This document shows, in pieces, positions 7,986 through 17,282 of a stretch of DNA of 64,000 nt (position 1 is the first letter of the stretch; every line of letters begins with the position of its first letter). The notes under the pieces are model-generated. The model saw only the letters and a list, made by a program, of their open reading frames with translations. It was not told where the DNA came from and did not search any database. Position numbers and translations under genes: made by a program. Source of the DNA: Verrucomicrobiaceae bacterium (GTDB lineage: Bacteria; Verrucomicrobiota; Verrucomicrobiia; Verrucomicrobiales; Akkermansiaceae); NCBI GenBank assembly GCA_027484055.1, contig JAIXQH010000035.1, forward strand, positions 46,420 through 110,419. The letters run 5' to 3'.

Positions 7986-9878
7986 TTACCGGGCGCGGGT
8001 GGCGGCGCGGCGTTTGATGAAGAGAGCTAGGCCGACGAGCACGACGAGTGAAGGCATGGCGGCGACGTTGAGCAGGGTGATATTGCCTGCGAGTTTGTCT
8101 TTTTGGCGGCGCAGTTCTTTTTCCTGCTCGCGGACGAGCTTGGCGTAGGAGACTTGCTCTTCGCGGAGTTTTTTAATCTCAGCTTCTTGGGCAGGGGAGA
8201 GGAAGAGCTCGGAGCCGCGGGATTTCTGGGATTGGAGCTCGTTGAGCTTGGCTTGAGCGGCTTGCTGCTTTTCTTGGAACTCTTGGATTTTCACGCCCAC
8301 GGTCTTGTTGAAATTGGCCTCAAGTTCTTGGACGACCGTGAAGGGGCGGCTAAGGGCGGAGCGCGATCGCGAGCCGATGAGGTATTTCGAGCCAGTGGCT
8401 TGGTCGAGTAGGTTTAGGAGCAGGGAAGCGTTACCATTCGCTGGGGTGGCCATGAAGCTTTGCACGTTATAGGCGAAGCGATCGAAAAAGGCGTCTACGT
8501 CCGCGATGAGGAAGACGTTCCCGGGGCTGGCAGCAACTTTCAGGGAGTCTGCTTTGGCAGCTTCTGGTGGAGCTGGAGGCTGGCCTTCTGCTGGGGCTGC
8601 GGGTGCAGGTTTTCCGTCTGGGAAGGCTGTCTTGAAGGTGCCGCTGAGGTGGGTGACGAGGTCGTAGGCGGTGCCGTTCGACTTCAAGGTGCGTGCCAGT
8701 GTGGGATCAAGCTGGGCGGCTTTCCGCGTGTCAACAAAGCCAGCTTGGTTGGAGGAGCGGATGATGGAGCTGACCTTGAGATCTGTGCCGCCGGTGAGGG
8801 TGAAGGCTCCTGGGAGGAAAAAGGTGACAGTGTTGAGATCCTTGGTGATGACGTCATCCTTCAAGGGCATGGCGTCTTTTCCAAGGGTCAGGACGGCGAG
8901 TCCGAGGCGGTCGCCGGCGAGTTTGGTGGCGTATTTGGGATCGGCCAAAGTCTGACTGGATTCAAAGGTCACGCCCCATGCTTTGAGCAGGGTGGGGAGG
9001 GTGGAGCTCGGTGGATTGGGTTGCGGCTGGCCCATCATGGGGTTCCCGCCGCTAGGGCTGGTCATCTGTGCGGCGACGGAAAGGGGATCGAGACAAGCAA
9101 CGACGGTGCCGCCTTTGAGGAGGTATTGGTCGATGTTGTATTCGACTTCCGCGCTGATGCCAGCGGGGTGGAAGAGGAGCAGGACTTTGATTTGCTTGGG
9201 GTCGATGGTAGCGGCCTCCATCGAGAGGTTGACGACGTCGAAGGACTGCTTGAGCTGTTGATAGATGAGCCATGGCGGTGTTGCTTGTTGGCCGGGCATG
9301 CCGGGCTGTTCGCCTTGGATCGGGAGGGCAGAGATGATACCGATCTTAGGCTTCACGGGAGTGGCGACTTCGGCGATGGCTTTTGAAACGTTATACTCTA
9401 ACATCGTTTCCTCGCGGGGGTCGATGAAGGGGATGACGGAGGTCTTGTCCAAGCAGGAGATGGCGAGTCCGAAGAAGAGGTTCTGGTCGTCCATGCGCTG
9501 GCCGTTGATGCCGTCGAGATTTGCGGAGTCTTCGGCGTCGGTATCGGGTTGCGGGTCGAGGTTGTCGATGCGGAGTTTACCTTTGGAGAGTGAGGCGTAT
9601 TCCTTGAGCAGGTCATCCACGCGGCGCATGTGGAGCTTTAACTCCTGCGGCATGTAGTCGGTGCTACGTGAGGCGTAGTAACGGATGACGATAGGGGTGT
9701 CCAACTCTGAGAGAATTGAGCGGGTGCCATCTGATAGGGTGTGGACATGAGTCTCGGTGAAGTCGGCCCCGCGATTACCGAGAGGGGTGAGTGAGACGAG
9801 CCAGTTCGCAAGGAGGGCGATGGCGACGAGCGCGGCAACGCCGAAGGCTGCGCGGGTGACCGGATGGGTGGTTTTCAT
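7986..9878 (-). CDS. GldG-family ABC transporter auxiliary protein
   Basis: 630 residues. An N-terminal membrane helix (residues about 10-31) is followed by LTPLGNRGADFTETHVHTLS, the usual opening of GldG-like periplasmic domains, and a large extracytoplasmic region with IVIRYYASRS, LRIDNLDPQPD and a segment KIGIISALPIQGE. Near the end there is a coiled coil (EFQEKQQAAQAKLNELQ and KKLREEQVSYAKLVREQEKE), then a second helix (LNVAAMPSLVVLVGLALFIK) and a basic tail. In Bacteroidetes GldA-GldF-GldG form an ABC exporter needed for gliding; homologues are widespread in non-gliders, so gliding should not be assumed. Confidence 0.85.
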   Translation of the reverse strand: MKTTHPVTRAAFGVAALVAIALLANWLVSLTPLGNRGADFTETHVHTLSDGTRSILSELDTPIVIRYYASRSTDYMPQELKLHMRRVDDLLKEYASLSKGKLRIDNLDPQPDTDAEDSANLDGINGQRMDDQNLFFGLAISCLDKTSVIPFIDPREETMLEYNVSKAIAEVATPVKPKIGIISALPIQGEQPGMPGQQATPPWLIYQQLKQSFDVVNLSMEAATIDPKQIKVLLLFHPAGISAEVEYNIDQYLLKGGTVVACLDPLSVAAQMTSPSGGNPMMGQPQPNPPSSTLPTLLKAWGVTFESSQTLADPKYATKLAGDRLGLAVLTLGKDAMPLKDDVITKDLNTVTFFLPGAFTLTGGTDLKVSSIIRSSNQAGFVDTRKAAQLDPTLARTLKSNGTAYDLVTHLSGTFKTAFPDGKPAPAAPAEGQPPAPPEAAKADSLKVAASPGNVFLIADVDAFFDRFAYNVQSFMATPANGNASLLLNLLDQATGSKYLIGSRSRSALSRPFTVVQELEANFNKTVGVKIQEFQEKQQAAQAKLNELQSQKSRGSELFLSPAQEAEIKKLREEQVSYAKLVREQEKELRRQKDKLAGNITLLNVAAMPSLVVLVGLALFIKRRAATRAR

Positions 9879-9909
9879 GAGAAAATGAAGTGAGTGTTTT
9901 AGGAAAGGA

Positions 9910-10641
9910 TTAGGCGCGTTTTGAGGATAGGATGGCGCTGGTGCCGAGCAGGCAGACGAAAATGATTGAGCCGAACCAGATGAAGTCCTTGAGCCGGAAG
10001 AGGCCGCTGTTCAGCGAGCTGAAGTGGTCCCAAACGCCGATAGCGACGATGCCTTCCAGCACGCCGGGGGAAACGACTTTTGAGAGTTCACGAGTGACCG
10101 GATCGTAACCGCAGAGCACGACGAGGACGCAGATGGCGACGGAGACGATGAGGCAGACGACTTGGTCCCGGGTGCAGGCGGAGACGAGCATGGTGATCGA
10201 GAGAAAGGTGCAGCAGACAAGAAAACTGCCGATGTAGCCTGCGAAAATGGCTCCGTTGTCAGGATTTCCCAGATAGTTCACAGTCGCCACGATGGGGAAG
10301 GTTAAGATCAGGGCGATGAGCCATACGGTGGCGGCGGCCATGAATTTACCGATAATGGCACTCCACGTGGAGACGGGAAAGGTGCCGAGTAGTTCGATGG
10401 TGCCGGTGCGCTGCTCATCTGCCCAGAGCTTCATGCCGACGGCGGGTGCGAGTAGCATGTAAACCCAAGGGTGCCAGAAGAGGAAGGTCCACTCGAGTGA
10501 GGAGTCACCGGTGCGCATGAACTCGCCAAAGGTGAAGGTGAGTCCTAACGAGAAGATGAGGAAGATGACGATGATGGCGTAGGCCGTGGGCTGTGAGAAG
10601 TAGCTGGAGAGCTCTCGTTTGTAGATGGTGCAGGAAGACAT
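9910..10641 (-). CDS. ABC-2 type transporter permease (GldF-like)
   Basis: 243 residues from the ATG at 10641 (MSSCTIYKRELSSYF). About six hydrophobic segments can be seen, including YAIIVIFLIFSLGLTFTF, WHPWVYMLLAPAVGMKLWAD and FVCCTFLSITMLVSACT (approximate spans), with the ABC-2 landmark ADEQRTGTIELLGTFPVSTW in the cytoplasmic loop, where the permease contacts the ATPase. A longer upstream open frame overlaps the ATPase gene and is proline-rich, so I reject it. The gene sits between the ATPase and the GldG-like gene, with gaps of 34 and 31 bp. It is the membrane channel of the complex. Confidence 0.87.
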   Translation of the reverse strand: MSSCTIYKRELSSYFSQPTAYAIIVIFLIFSLGLTFTFGEFMRTGDSSLEWTFLFWHPWVYMLLAPAVGMKLWADEQRTGTIELLGTFPVSTWSAIIGKFMAAATVWLIALILTFPIVATVNYLGNPDNGAIFAGYIGSFLVCCTFLSITMLVSACTRDQVVCLIVSVAICVLVVLCGYDPVTRELSKVVSPGVLEGIVAIGVWDHFSSLNSGLFRLKDFIWFGSIIFVCLLGTSAILSSKRA

Positions 10642-10675
10642 GGTTAGAATGAGGCGTGAAAGGTTAGCAAATGGA

Positions 10676-11410
10676 TCAGGCGGCGGCGTGGGCCGTGTCG
10701 CTGGAGGTGACTTTGCGGAATAGATCGGTGAGGGAACCGGTTTCTGACTGGGCGAGCAGCTCAGCAGGGGTGCCGTCTGCGACGATTTTTCCACGATCCA
10801 CGATGACGGCGCGGGTGCAGGAGGCCTCAACTTCTTCGAGAATGTGGGTGGAGAAGAGAATCGCTTTGGTCTGGCCTAGGCGCTTGATGAGTTGGCGGAC
10901 TTCGAACTTTTGGTTCGGGTCTAGGCCGTCGGTGGGTTCGTCGAGAATGAGAACCTCGGGATCATGGAGCAGGGCTTGGGCAAGGCAGGTGCGGTGGCGG
11001 TAGCCTTTTGAGAGAGTGTCGATCGATTGCTTGGCGACGCTGCCGAGGAAGCAGGTGTCGATGGCGCGCTCGACGGCGTCATTTTTTGCGGTTCCTTTGA
11101 GGCCTCGGATGGCGGCGCAGAATTTCAAGAAGCCGAGCACGGTCATGTCATTGTAGAGTGGCGCGGATTCCGGGAGGTAACCGATCTTGGTTTTCGCGGC
11201 GTTCGGGTTGTCGATGATGGAGATACCGCAGACTTTGGCGTCACCTGAGGTGGGTGGGATGAAGCCGGTGATCATGCGCATGGTGGTGGATTTGCCTGCG
11301 CCATTGGGCCCGAGAAAACCGAGGACTTCACCTTTTTGAACGGTGAAGGACAGCGAGTTTACGGCGCATTTGGTGCCGAATTGTTTGGTGAGGGAGTCAA
11401 CTTCGATCAT
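10676..11410 (-). CDS. ABC transporter ATP-binding protein (GldA-like)
   Basis: 244 residues, a complete ABC ATPase: Walker A GFLGPNGAGKSTTMRMITG near residue 32, Q-loop GYLPESAPLY, a signature reading LSKGYRHRTCLAQALL (the canonical LSGGQ is replaced by LSKGY, common in the GldA/CcmA branch), Walker B VLILDEPTDGLDP and H-loop FSTHILEEVE. It is the first gene of the exporter operon and energises the ABC-2 permease that follows. The 163-bp gap to the divergent LON-domain gene should hold both promoters, though I see no clear -35/-10 pair. Confidence 0.92.
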   Translation of the reverse strand: MIEVDSLTKQFGTKCAVNSLSFTVQKGEVLGFLGPNGAGKSTTMRMITGFIPPTSGDAKVCGISIIDNPNAAKTKIGYLPESAPLYNDMTVLGFLKFCAAIRGLKGTAKNDAVERAIDTCFLGSVAKQSIDTLSKGYRHRTCLAQALLHDPEVLILDEPTDGLDPNQKFEVRQLIKRLGQTKAILFSTHILEEVEASCTRAVIVDRGKIVADGTPAELLAQSETGSLTDLFRKVTSSDTAHAAA

Positions 11411-11573
11411 TGGGTAGAGAGAGTTTATGTCGGTGGGTTGCGCGATAAGCGATGCGTGATGGGAGACTTGTTTGAAAAAATGGCGAGGCCGAGAATTTTC
11501 CGCAGGGCTTAGAGAATTTCAGGTGAGTGATGGCCCTTGCATGAGGTGGGTGCTGGTGTATTTCTGGTGAGAA

Positions 11574-12200
11574 ATGGCCAGTATCCATCTACCTGAGCGC
11601 TGTGGCGTGATGCTTTTACCCGATTGCACCTTGTTCCCTCATGGCGGGCTGCCGCTTTTTATTTTCGAGCCACGCTACCGCCAGATGCTGGACGAGGCGC
11701 TTGAGGGAAATTGTTTTTTCGCGGTTGGGCGGCTGATCGGGCAGGAGAAGGGCGACCCGAAGGACTACGTGGCTTCGGTGGGGACGATCGGCTTGGTGAG
11801 GGCATCCAGGGAGCAGGAGGATGGCACTTCAAAGCTTTTGATCCATGGCGTTTTACGGGTGAAATTCACCGAGTGGCATGATGACAAGAGTTACCCAGTG
11901 GCGAGCATCGAGCCGGTGATTTCGTTTTTTGAGCCGAAAGAACAGGCGGCAGCGGCGATGAAACTTCTCCGTGGAGCGGTAGAGGACGCGATTGCGAACC
12001 TACCAGACGAGGTGAAGAGCGGCGTATTTTCCTTATTGGATCGTGCCGATGAACCGGGCTTGATGACGGATGTGATCAGCCAGCAATTCATCCACGAGCC
12101 AGACTTGCGTCAGCGGTTGTTAGCGATGGAGTCCGTGGCTGACCGGATGGTGGTGCTGTGTGAGTATCTGAGAACGGCAAGCTCGGCTGCTGAGGATTGA
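11574..12200 (+). CDS. LON peptidase substrate-binding domain protein
   Basis: 208 residues consisting of only the N-terminal substrate-binding domain of Lon: VMLLPDCTLFPHGGLPLFIF followed by EPRYRQML near the start, SVGTIGLVRASREQEDGTSK and LLIHGVLRVKF in the middle, and a helical C-terminal part with QQFIHEPDLRQRLLAM. There is no AAA+ or protease domain, so it is not a protease. Such stand-alone proteins are common, and their role (possibly substrate or peptide binding) is not settled. It is monocistronic and divergent from the ABC exporter operon; a GGTGAG-like ribosome-binding site precedes the ATG. Confidence 0.85.
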   Translation: MASIHLPERCGVMLLPDCTLFPHGGLPLFIFEPRYRQMLDEALEGNCFFAVGRLIGQEKGDPKDYVASVGTIGLVRASREQEDGTSKLLIHGVLRVKFTEWHDDKSYPVASIEPVISFFEPKEQAAAAMKLLRGAVEDAIANLPDEVKSGVFSLLDRADEPGLMTDVISQQFIHEPDLRQRLLAMESVADRMVVLCEYLRTASSAAED

Positions 12201-12215
12201 GCCTTTGGTGAGTGC

Positions 12216-14405
12216 TTAGCGGAGCGAGACGACGGGCTGTCCTTTGAGGAGGTGGCTGTAGTCGATGAGGATGCGTTGAGCTTCTTCAAGGATGATGTCT
12301 GGAGCTGGAGTGTCATCTGCCGCAGCGGCGATTTCTTCTGGATCTGCATCTGGGTCGAGGACTGGCTTTTTGACTTTGACGAGGTCCTTGAGGCCGGGTT
12401 GATCGACATTTTTCAGAGTGACCTCAAAAGCGGGCAGGGGTTTGCCGAGGCGGGCGATACGATCTTTTTTGATTTTTTCGGCCTTCGCTTTGAGTTCTTC
12501 TTTTTCGGTTTTCCGCTGAGTTTCGTTGAGTGAGACCGTCTTGTCTTCACGCAGCTTGGCGAAGCGGAGGGCCTCATTTTTCAGTTCCGCGAAGTCGATG
12601 TCTTTTTCGATCCGCGCTTTCGAGCGCTCGCGGAGAGTGGAAAGTGATGGGGTGACGAGGTTGGACTCGGAGTAGTCAGTGGCGGCGATGGTGTCCCATG
12701 GCAGTGGGTTCTGGAGGTCTGACTCACCGATTTCCGGCACGTCGCTGAGGGAGGGGATGACGACATCCGCCTTGACGCCTTCGAGCTGAGTGGACTTGCC
12801 ACTAGGGCGGTAGAACTTGCTGATGGTCACCTTCAGCGCACCTGGATCTGAACCCGGAACGATGCCGTCTTGCTGCATGATCCGGGCGAGTGGAACGATG
12901 GTCTGAACGGTGCCTTTGCCAAAGGTGGAGGTGTCACCGACGATGACGGCGCGGCCGTAGTCTTGGAGGGCACCGGCGACGATTTCTGAGGCGGAGGCGC
13001 TGAAGCGGCTGGTGAGGACGACGAGTGGGCCGTCATAGGCGACCTTGTCATTGCGGTCTTTACCCACTTCGAGGCGGCCTTCGAAGTTCCGAGTCTGGAC
13101 GACTGGGCCGGACGAGATGAAGAGTCCGGTGAGGTCGATGGCTTCTTGGAGTGAGCCGCCGCCATTGCGGCGAAGGTCGAGGATGATGCCGGTGACGTTT
13201 TCCTTTTTCAGCTTGTCGATGAGGCGTGCCACGTCGGTGGTGCAGGAGGTGGGAGCGCCTTTGCCGTCGCCGTCGCCGGCGTAGAAGGTGGGGAGGTCGA
13301 TGACGCCAACACGGTGAGTCTGGTCGCCAAGAGGGAAATCGATGACTTGGGCCTTGGCTTGCTGGTCTTCGAGTTTGATTTCCTCGCGGACGATGGTGAT
13401 GGCTTTGCGGACGCTGTCGTCAGCGGCGTTCGCGGGGATGATGTTGAGGTAAACCGTGCTGCCTTTTTTACCGCGGATCATGTCCACCGCTTGGGAGAGC
13501 GGGAGGTCGATGAGGTCGGTGTATTCGTCGCCCTCTTTCTGCGCGACGCCGACGATGCGGTCGCCACTTTTGATGAGGCCGCTGCGTTCTGCTGGGCCGC
13601 CGGGGACGAGTTCGAGGACTTTACAAAATCCATCATCGGATCGGAGTGTGGCACCGATGCCGATGAGGGACAGGTTCATGCTGATTTCAAAGGACTTGAG
13701 CTGCTCAGGACCCATGTAGTCGGAGTGGGGGTCGTAGGTCTGGGCGAGGGATTCCAGATAAATTTCTAGGATTCCCTTGTCGGTGAGCTTGCGCATGGTC
13801 TCGACGGTGCGGCCGCTGCGGCGGGTGAGGAGCTTGGGGATGTCTGCGTCTTTTTTGCCGGCGAGTTTTTCTTGGAGGTATTCGTAACGGAGCTGTTGGA
13901 GCCAGATGGATTTTGCCGCTTCGAGATCGGTGGGGTGAGGGAGTTTTTTGCGGTCGTAGGCGAAGGATTCTTCGGCGGTGAACTCAAATTTAGCGGTGGC
14001 GAGCGTATCGGTGATGAAGGCGACGCGCTGGTCGAGGCGCTCCATGTAGCGTTTAAAAATGATGTGGGCGGCGCTGAAGTCGCCGCGCTCGCGGGTGGCT
14101 TGGGCGAGGGTGGGGCGGAATTTTGCAAACTCGTCGAGGTCGCTCTGAAGGAAGAGCATGTGGTTGGCGTCGAGTGTGTCGATGTAGCGGTCGAGGAATT
14201 TGTTGGCGAGTTTCTCGTCGAGCTGGGTGTGGGCGAATTGAGATTTTTCGAGCAGTTTGGAGGTGACGACGGTGGTGGCGGAGTCCGTTTCCTTGGGCGG
14301 GAGAGGTTGGGGGTCTTTGTTCCAAAAGCCAAATGCTGCGGCTGAGGCGAGGGTGACAGCGCTGACCGAAGCGAAGGAGAGTAGGGATTTGGAGAACGGT
14401 TTCAT
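12216..14405 (-). CDS. prc: tail-specific / carboxy-terminal processing protease, S41A family
   Basis: 729 residues from the ATG at 14405 (MKPFSKSLLSF), with an export signal ending near AAAFGF. It is a periplasmic endoprotease that degrades or trims proteins from their C-terminus. Domains: an N-terminal helical region containing LDRYIDTLDANHMLFLQSD; a PDZ domain with IGIGATLRSDDGFCKVLELV and GDRIVGVAQ; the S41 core with the catalytic Ser in FSASASEIVAGAL (about residue 470) and the Lys in FGKGTVQT about 25 residues later; and the C-terminal DUF3340-type region, rich in Lys/Glu. Length and order match Prc/Tsp of Escherichia coli (682). The upstream 14 codons of the same frame lack a leader and were excluded. 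Confidence 0.93.
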   Translation of the reverse strand: MKPFSKSLLSFASVSAVTLASAAAFGFWNKDPQPLPPKETDSATTVVTSKLLEKSQFAHTQLDEKLANKFLDRYIDTLDANHMLFLQSDLDEFAKFRPTLAQATRERGDFSAAHIIFKRYMERLDQRVAFITDTLATAKFEFTAEESFAYDRKKLPHPTDLEAAKSIWLQQLRYEYLQEKLAGKKDADIPKLLTRRSGRTVETMRKLTDKGILEIYLESLAQTYDPHSDYMGPEQLKSFEISMNLSLIGIGATLRSDDGFCKVLELVPGGPAERSGLIKSGDRIVGVAQKEGDEYTDLIDLPLSQAVDMIRGKKGSTVYLNIIPANAADDSVRKAITIVREEIKLEDQQAKAQVIDFPLGDQTHRVGVIDLPTFYAGDGDGKGAPTSCTTDVARLIDKLKKENVTGIILDLRRNGGGSLQEAIDLTGLFISSGPVVQTRNFEGRLEVGKDRNDKVAYDGPLVVLTSRFSASASEIVAGALQDYGRAVIVGDTSTFGKGTVQTIVPLARIMQQDGIVPGSDPGALKVTISKFYRPSGKSTQLEGVKADVVIPSLSDVPEIGESDLQNPLPWDTIAATDYSESNLVTPSLSTLRERSKARIEKDIDFAELKNEALRFAKLREDKTVSLNETQRKTEKEELKAKAEKIKKDRIARLGKPLPAFEVTLKNVDQPGLKDLVKVKKPVLDPDADPEEIAAAADDTPAPDIILEEAQRILIDYSHLLKGQPVVSLR

Positions 14406-14504
14406 AAAGATAAGCGGAAAGCACTGAGAGTCGTCGACTGGCGTCATACTCTTGCAAATATAAAACGATGCAAGACTGGAGAACTGTCTGTGATCTTGAT
14501 TTTT

Positions 14505-16232
14505 CTAGCGTTGGGCCTTGGGGGTTTTGAGAAATGCCTCGATTTCTGCGACGGAGCGAGTGTTGAAGACGTCTTGTTTGCGGAGCCAACCTTTGCGAGC
14601 GAGGCGGATTCCGAGGCCGAGGTGGTGGAGTTGGTGAGTGGAGTGGGCGTCTGGATTGATGGAGCAGAGGACGCCCTTGTCGCGGGCGCGTTTCCACCAG
14701 CGCCAGTCCATGTCGAGGCGCATAGGGCTGCAGTTCAGCTCGATGATGGTGCGGGTTTCTGCGGCGCAGTCGATGATCATGGCGTGATTGATGGCGTAAG
14801 GTTCACGTTTGAGGAGGAGGCGGCCCGTGGGATGGCCGAGCATGGTGACGTGTTCGTTCTCCATCGCGCGGCAGATGCGGCGGGTCATTTCGTCTTCGGA
14901 AAGAGTGAATGAGGCATGGACGGAGGCGACGCAGTAGTCGAGCTGCGCGAGGAGGGCGTCGTCGAAATCGAGGCTACCGTCCTTGAGGATATCAACTTCG
15001 GAGCCGGCGAAGAGGCGGAAGGTGGGATCGGCGGCGTTGCGCTGGGCGATGGCGTCGATTTGTGCCAGGAGGCGGGTTTCACTGAGGCCGTTAGCCTGAA
15101 AAGAAGATTTTGAGTGGTCGGCGATGCCGAGGTATTGCAGTCCGAGTTCGATGGCTTCTGCGGCCATGGCTTCGAGGGTGTCGTGGCCGTCCGAGGCGGT
15201 GGTGTGGTTGTGAAAGGTGCCGCGGAGCTGGGTGAGTTCGATGAGTCTGGGTAAGGTATGCTCGGCCGCGGCTTCGATTTCGCCCCGATTTTCGCGGAGT
15301 TCTGGGGGGATAAAGTCGAGGTTGAGAGCGTGGTAAATGTCTGCTTCTTCGTGGACTTCAAACTGGGAGGCGGTTTCGCCGGTGAAGCCGTATTCGTTGA
15401 GGGAAAGGCCTTGTTTGAGGGCGAGTGAGCGGAGGGCGACGTTGTGTTCCTTCGAGCCGGAGAAGTATTGGAGGGCGAAGGGGAATTGGGCGTTTGAGAC
15501 GGCGCGGAGGTCGCACTGAAGGCCGTTTTTAAGGCGGACAGATGCCTTGGTATCGCCACAGACGATGATGGAAGCGACGTGGGGAAGGGTGGTGAAGTCT
15601 TCGCAGACGAGGGCTGTTTCCTTGGTGGCAACGAGGAAGTCGAGGTCGTGGACGGTTTCCTTACCCCGGCGGTAGGAGCCCGCGGTTGCGACGCGTGAGA
15701 CCTCTGGGTGGAGGCGGAGTAGGGCGGTGATTTCCTCGACCAGTGGGGTGATGCCGCCGAGCAGGAAGGTGTCGGCGAAAGTGTCACGGAGGGTGATAGC
15801 TTCGAGGATTTTGGTCTGGGTTTTGGCACCGAAGCCGGGTAGTTTTGCGACTTGGTCGGCCTCGCAAGCGGCTCTGAGGTCGGGGATGGAGCTGATGGCG
15901 AGTGCTTCGTAGAGGGCTTTGACTTTTTTGGGGCCGAGTCCTTGAAGGTCAAACAGGTCGAAGAGTCCGGGTGGGAACTCGGCGCGGAGCTTATCGTGGA
16001 AGGCGAGTGCTCCGGTGTTGGCGAGTTCGTGGAGCTTGTCGCGGAGGGCGTCACCGATGCCCTTGATGCCGGTGAGCTCGTTGTCTTTGGCGAGTTGGAG
16101 GATGTCACCGTCGTAGTTCCGCACGGTCTCGGCACCTTGGCGGTAGGCGCGGATTTTGAAGGGATTATCTCCTTTTAGCTCGAGGAGAAGAGCGATTTCT
16201 TCGAGCACATCAGCCAGTTTCTCGCGGGTCAT
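14505..16232 (-). CDS. polX: DNA polymerase/3'-5' exonuclease PolX
   Basis: 575 residues, the normal length for bacterial PolX, an X-family repair polymerase acting in base excision repair and gap filling. The N-terminal 8-kDa-like and helix-hairpin-helix part contains LTGIKGIGDALRDKL and LQGLGPKKVKALYEAL. The polymerase site is in VATAGSYRRGKETVHDLDFL, where the DLD pair binds metal. The C-terminal PHP exonuclease domain begins GTFHNHTTASDGHDTLEAMA and has GIADHSKSSF, AGSEVDIL and a final NPDAHST. All metal-binding motifs look intact, so both activities are expected. Confidence 0.95.
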   Translation of the reverse strand: MTREKLADVLEEIALLLELKGDNPFKIRAYRQGAETVRNYDGDILQLAKDNELTGIKGIGDALRDKLHELANTGALAFHDKLRAEFPPGLFDLFDLQGLGPKKVKALYEALAISSIPDLRAACEADQVAKLPGFGAKTQTKILEAITLRDTFADTFLLGGITPLVEEITALLRLHPEVSRVATAGSYRRGKETVHDLDFLVATKETALVCEDFTTLPHVASIIVCGDTKASVRLKNGLQCDLRAVSNAQFPFALQYFSGSKEHNVALRSLALKQGLSLNEYGFTGETASQFEVHEEADIYHALNLDFIPPELRENRGEIEAAAEHTLPRLIELTQLRGTFHNHTTASDGHDTLEAMAAEAIELGLQYLGIADHSKSSFQANGLSETRLLAQIDAIAQRNAADPTFRLFAGSEVDILKDGSLDFDDALLAQLDYCVASVHASFTLSEDEMTRRICRAMENEHVTMLGHPTGRLLLKREPYAINHAMIIDCAAETRTIIELNCSPMRLDMDWRWWKRARDKGVLCSINPDAHSTHQLHHLGLGIRLARKGWLRKQDVFNTRSVAEIEAFLKTPKAQR

Positions 16233-16277
16233 TGCGGAGCTTTATGGTGGGCTAGGAAGTGGTCAAGGGTGGGATGT

Positions 16278-17267
16278 TTATCTGAGTTGAAAGTCGGTGA
16301 CGACCATGCGGTGGTCGCTATTGCGAGTGGTCACGGCGCGGCTGCGAACGGGGAAAAAGTGGCGAGTGGCGTAGAGGTAGTCGATGCGCAGGACGGGCAG
16401 ACGGCGTTGATAGGTGTCTCCCCAACCGATGCCAGCGGTGGCGAAGGAGTCTTGAAAATCTCGGGTGAGCTGGCGGTGAACGACGTCGGTGGCCGGTGCA
16501 TTAAAGTCGCCGCCGAAGATTACGGGTGTGTCCGGCATGTGGGTGGTCTGGTCGAGCACGCGCTGAATCAGAGTGAGTTCATTTTCACGGAAGAGTCGGT
16601 TATTTCGGTGCTCGACCCAAGCGGACTTTTTCCAGAGCCGTAGGTCGGTGGTGGCGGTGGGGAGGTGAACGTTGACGATTTCGATTTCGAGGCGATTGGG
16701 CAACAGGAGGGTGAGTTGTTGGCTGCGCTGGGTGGGATTGCGGATTTCCCGCTGGATGCGCCAGCGAGTGACGAGACCGTTGGTCTGGTGGGTGCGGTAG
16801 TCGCCACGACCGCCGTACAGGACGTTGGCGATTTGGCTGACTTGGTAGGGATAGATGTCTTGGAGAAGGACGATGTCTGGCTGCCAGGCGGCGAGGTCAG
16901 TCGCGGCATTTCCGTAGGAGAAAAAGGCGCAGTTGAGGGTGATGACGCGGATGACAGATTGACCGTGAAATGGCGCGGCGGGACCGGGTAGGGGAGGGGC
17001 TTTGCCGAGGTTGGTTAGCACGCGTGCTTCATCCGCGCCGACGAGGAGGGTCAGCGCCCAGATTCCGGTGACGATGAGGGAGAGAGAGGCGCGGAGGACG
17101 TAAAAGGCGAAGATGGAGAAGAGCAGGCCGACGCCTCCCCAAAGCCAAATCGGCATGATGGTGAACGCTGTAAATCGATCTGGCTGCTGAGCGAAGCAGT
17201 AAACCGTGAAAAGGTGGAGAAGGAGCGAAGCCCCCACCAGCAACCATCCTAATCCGCGGCGGAGCAT
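16278..17267 (-). CDS. membrane-anchored endonuclease/exonuclease/phosphatase family protein
   Basis: 329 residues. Three hydrophobic segments in the first 90 residues (for example WLLVGASLLLHLFTVYCFA and WGGVGLLFSIFAFYVL) are followed by an EEP catalytic domain on the far side of the membrane: RVITLNCAF at the first motif, IVLLQDIYPYQ (Asp replaces the usual metal-binding Glu), VNVHLPTAT, the signature FGGDFNAPATD, and the terminal SDHRMVVTDF with the catalytic Asp-His. It may be a nuclease, phosphodiesterase or phosphatase; the substrate cannot be told. It ends the leftward run that includes ybaB, 15 bp downstream. Confidence 0.82.
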   Translation of the reverse strand: MLRRGLGWLLVGASLLLHLFTVYCFAQQPDRFTAFTIMPIWLWGGVGLLFSIFAFYVLRASLSLIVTGIWALTLLVGADEARVLTNLGKAPPLPGPAAPFHGQSVIRVITLNCAFFSYGNAATDLAAWQPDIVLLQDIYPYQVSQIANVLYGGRGDYRTHQTNGLVTRWRIQREIRNPTQRSQQLTLLLPNRLEIEIVNVHLPTATTDLRLWKKSAWVEHRNNRLFRENELTLIQRVLDQTTHMPDTPVIFGGDFNAPATDVVHRQLTRDFQDSFATAGIGWGDTYQRRLPVLRIDYLYATRHFFPVRSRAVTTRNSDHRMVVTDFQLR

Positions 17268-17282
17268 GAGGCAGGGTGGTGC

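Noticed and set aside
6846..9386. Long open frames on the plus strand (297 and 308 codons) opposite the DUF4340 and GldG-like genes
   Set aside because: They are Gly/Glu/Val-rich antisense readings of GC-rich genes, have no domain, and the opposite strand has clear families.
10642..10830. N-terminal extension of the ABC-2 permease
   Set aside because: Proline-rich, out of character for the family, and overlapping the end of the ATPase gene.
15852..16178. Plus-strand 108-codon frame opposite polX
   Set aside because: Antisense to the conserved helix-hairpin-helix region of PolX; no motif.
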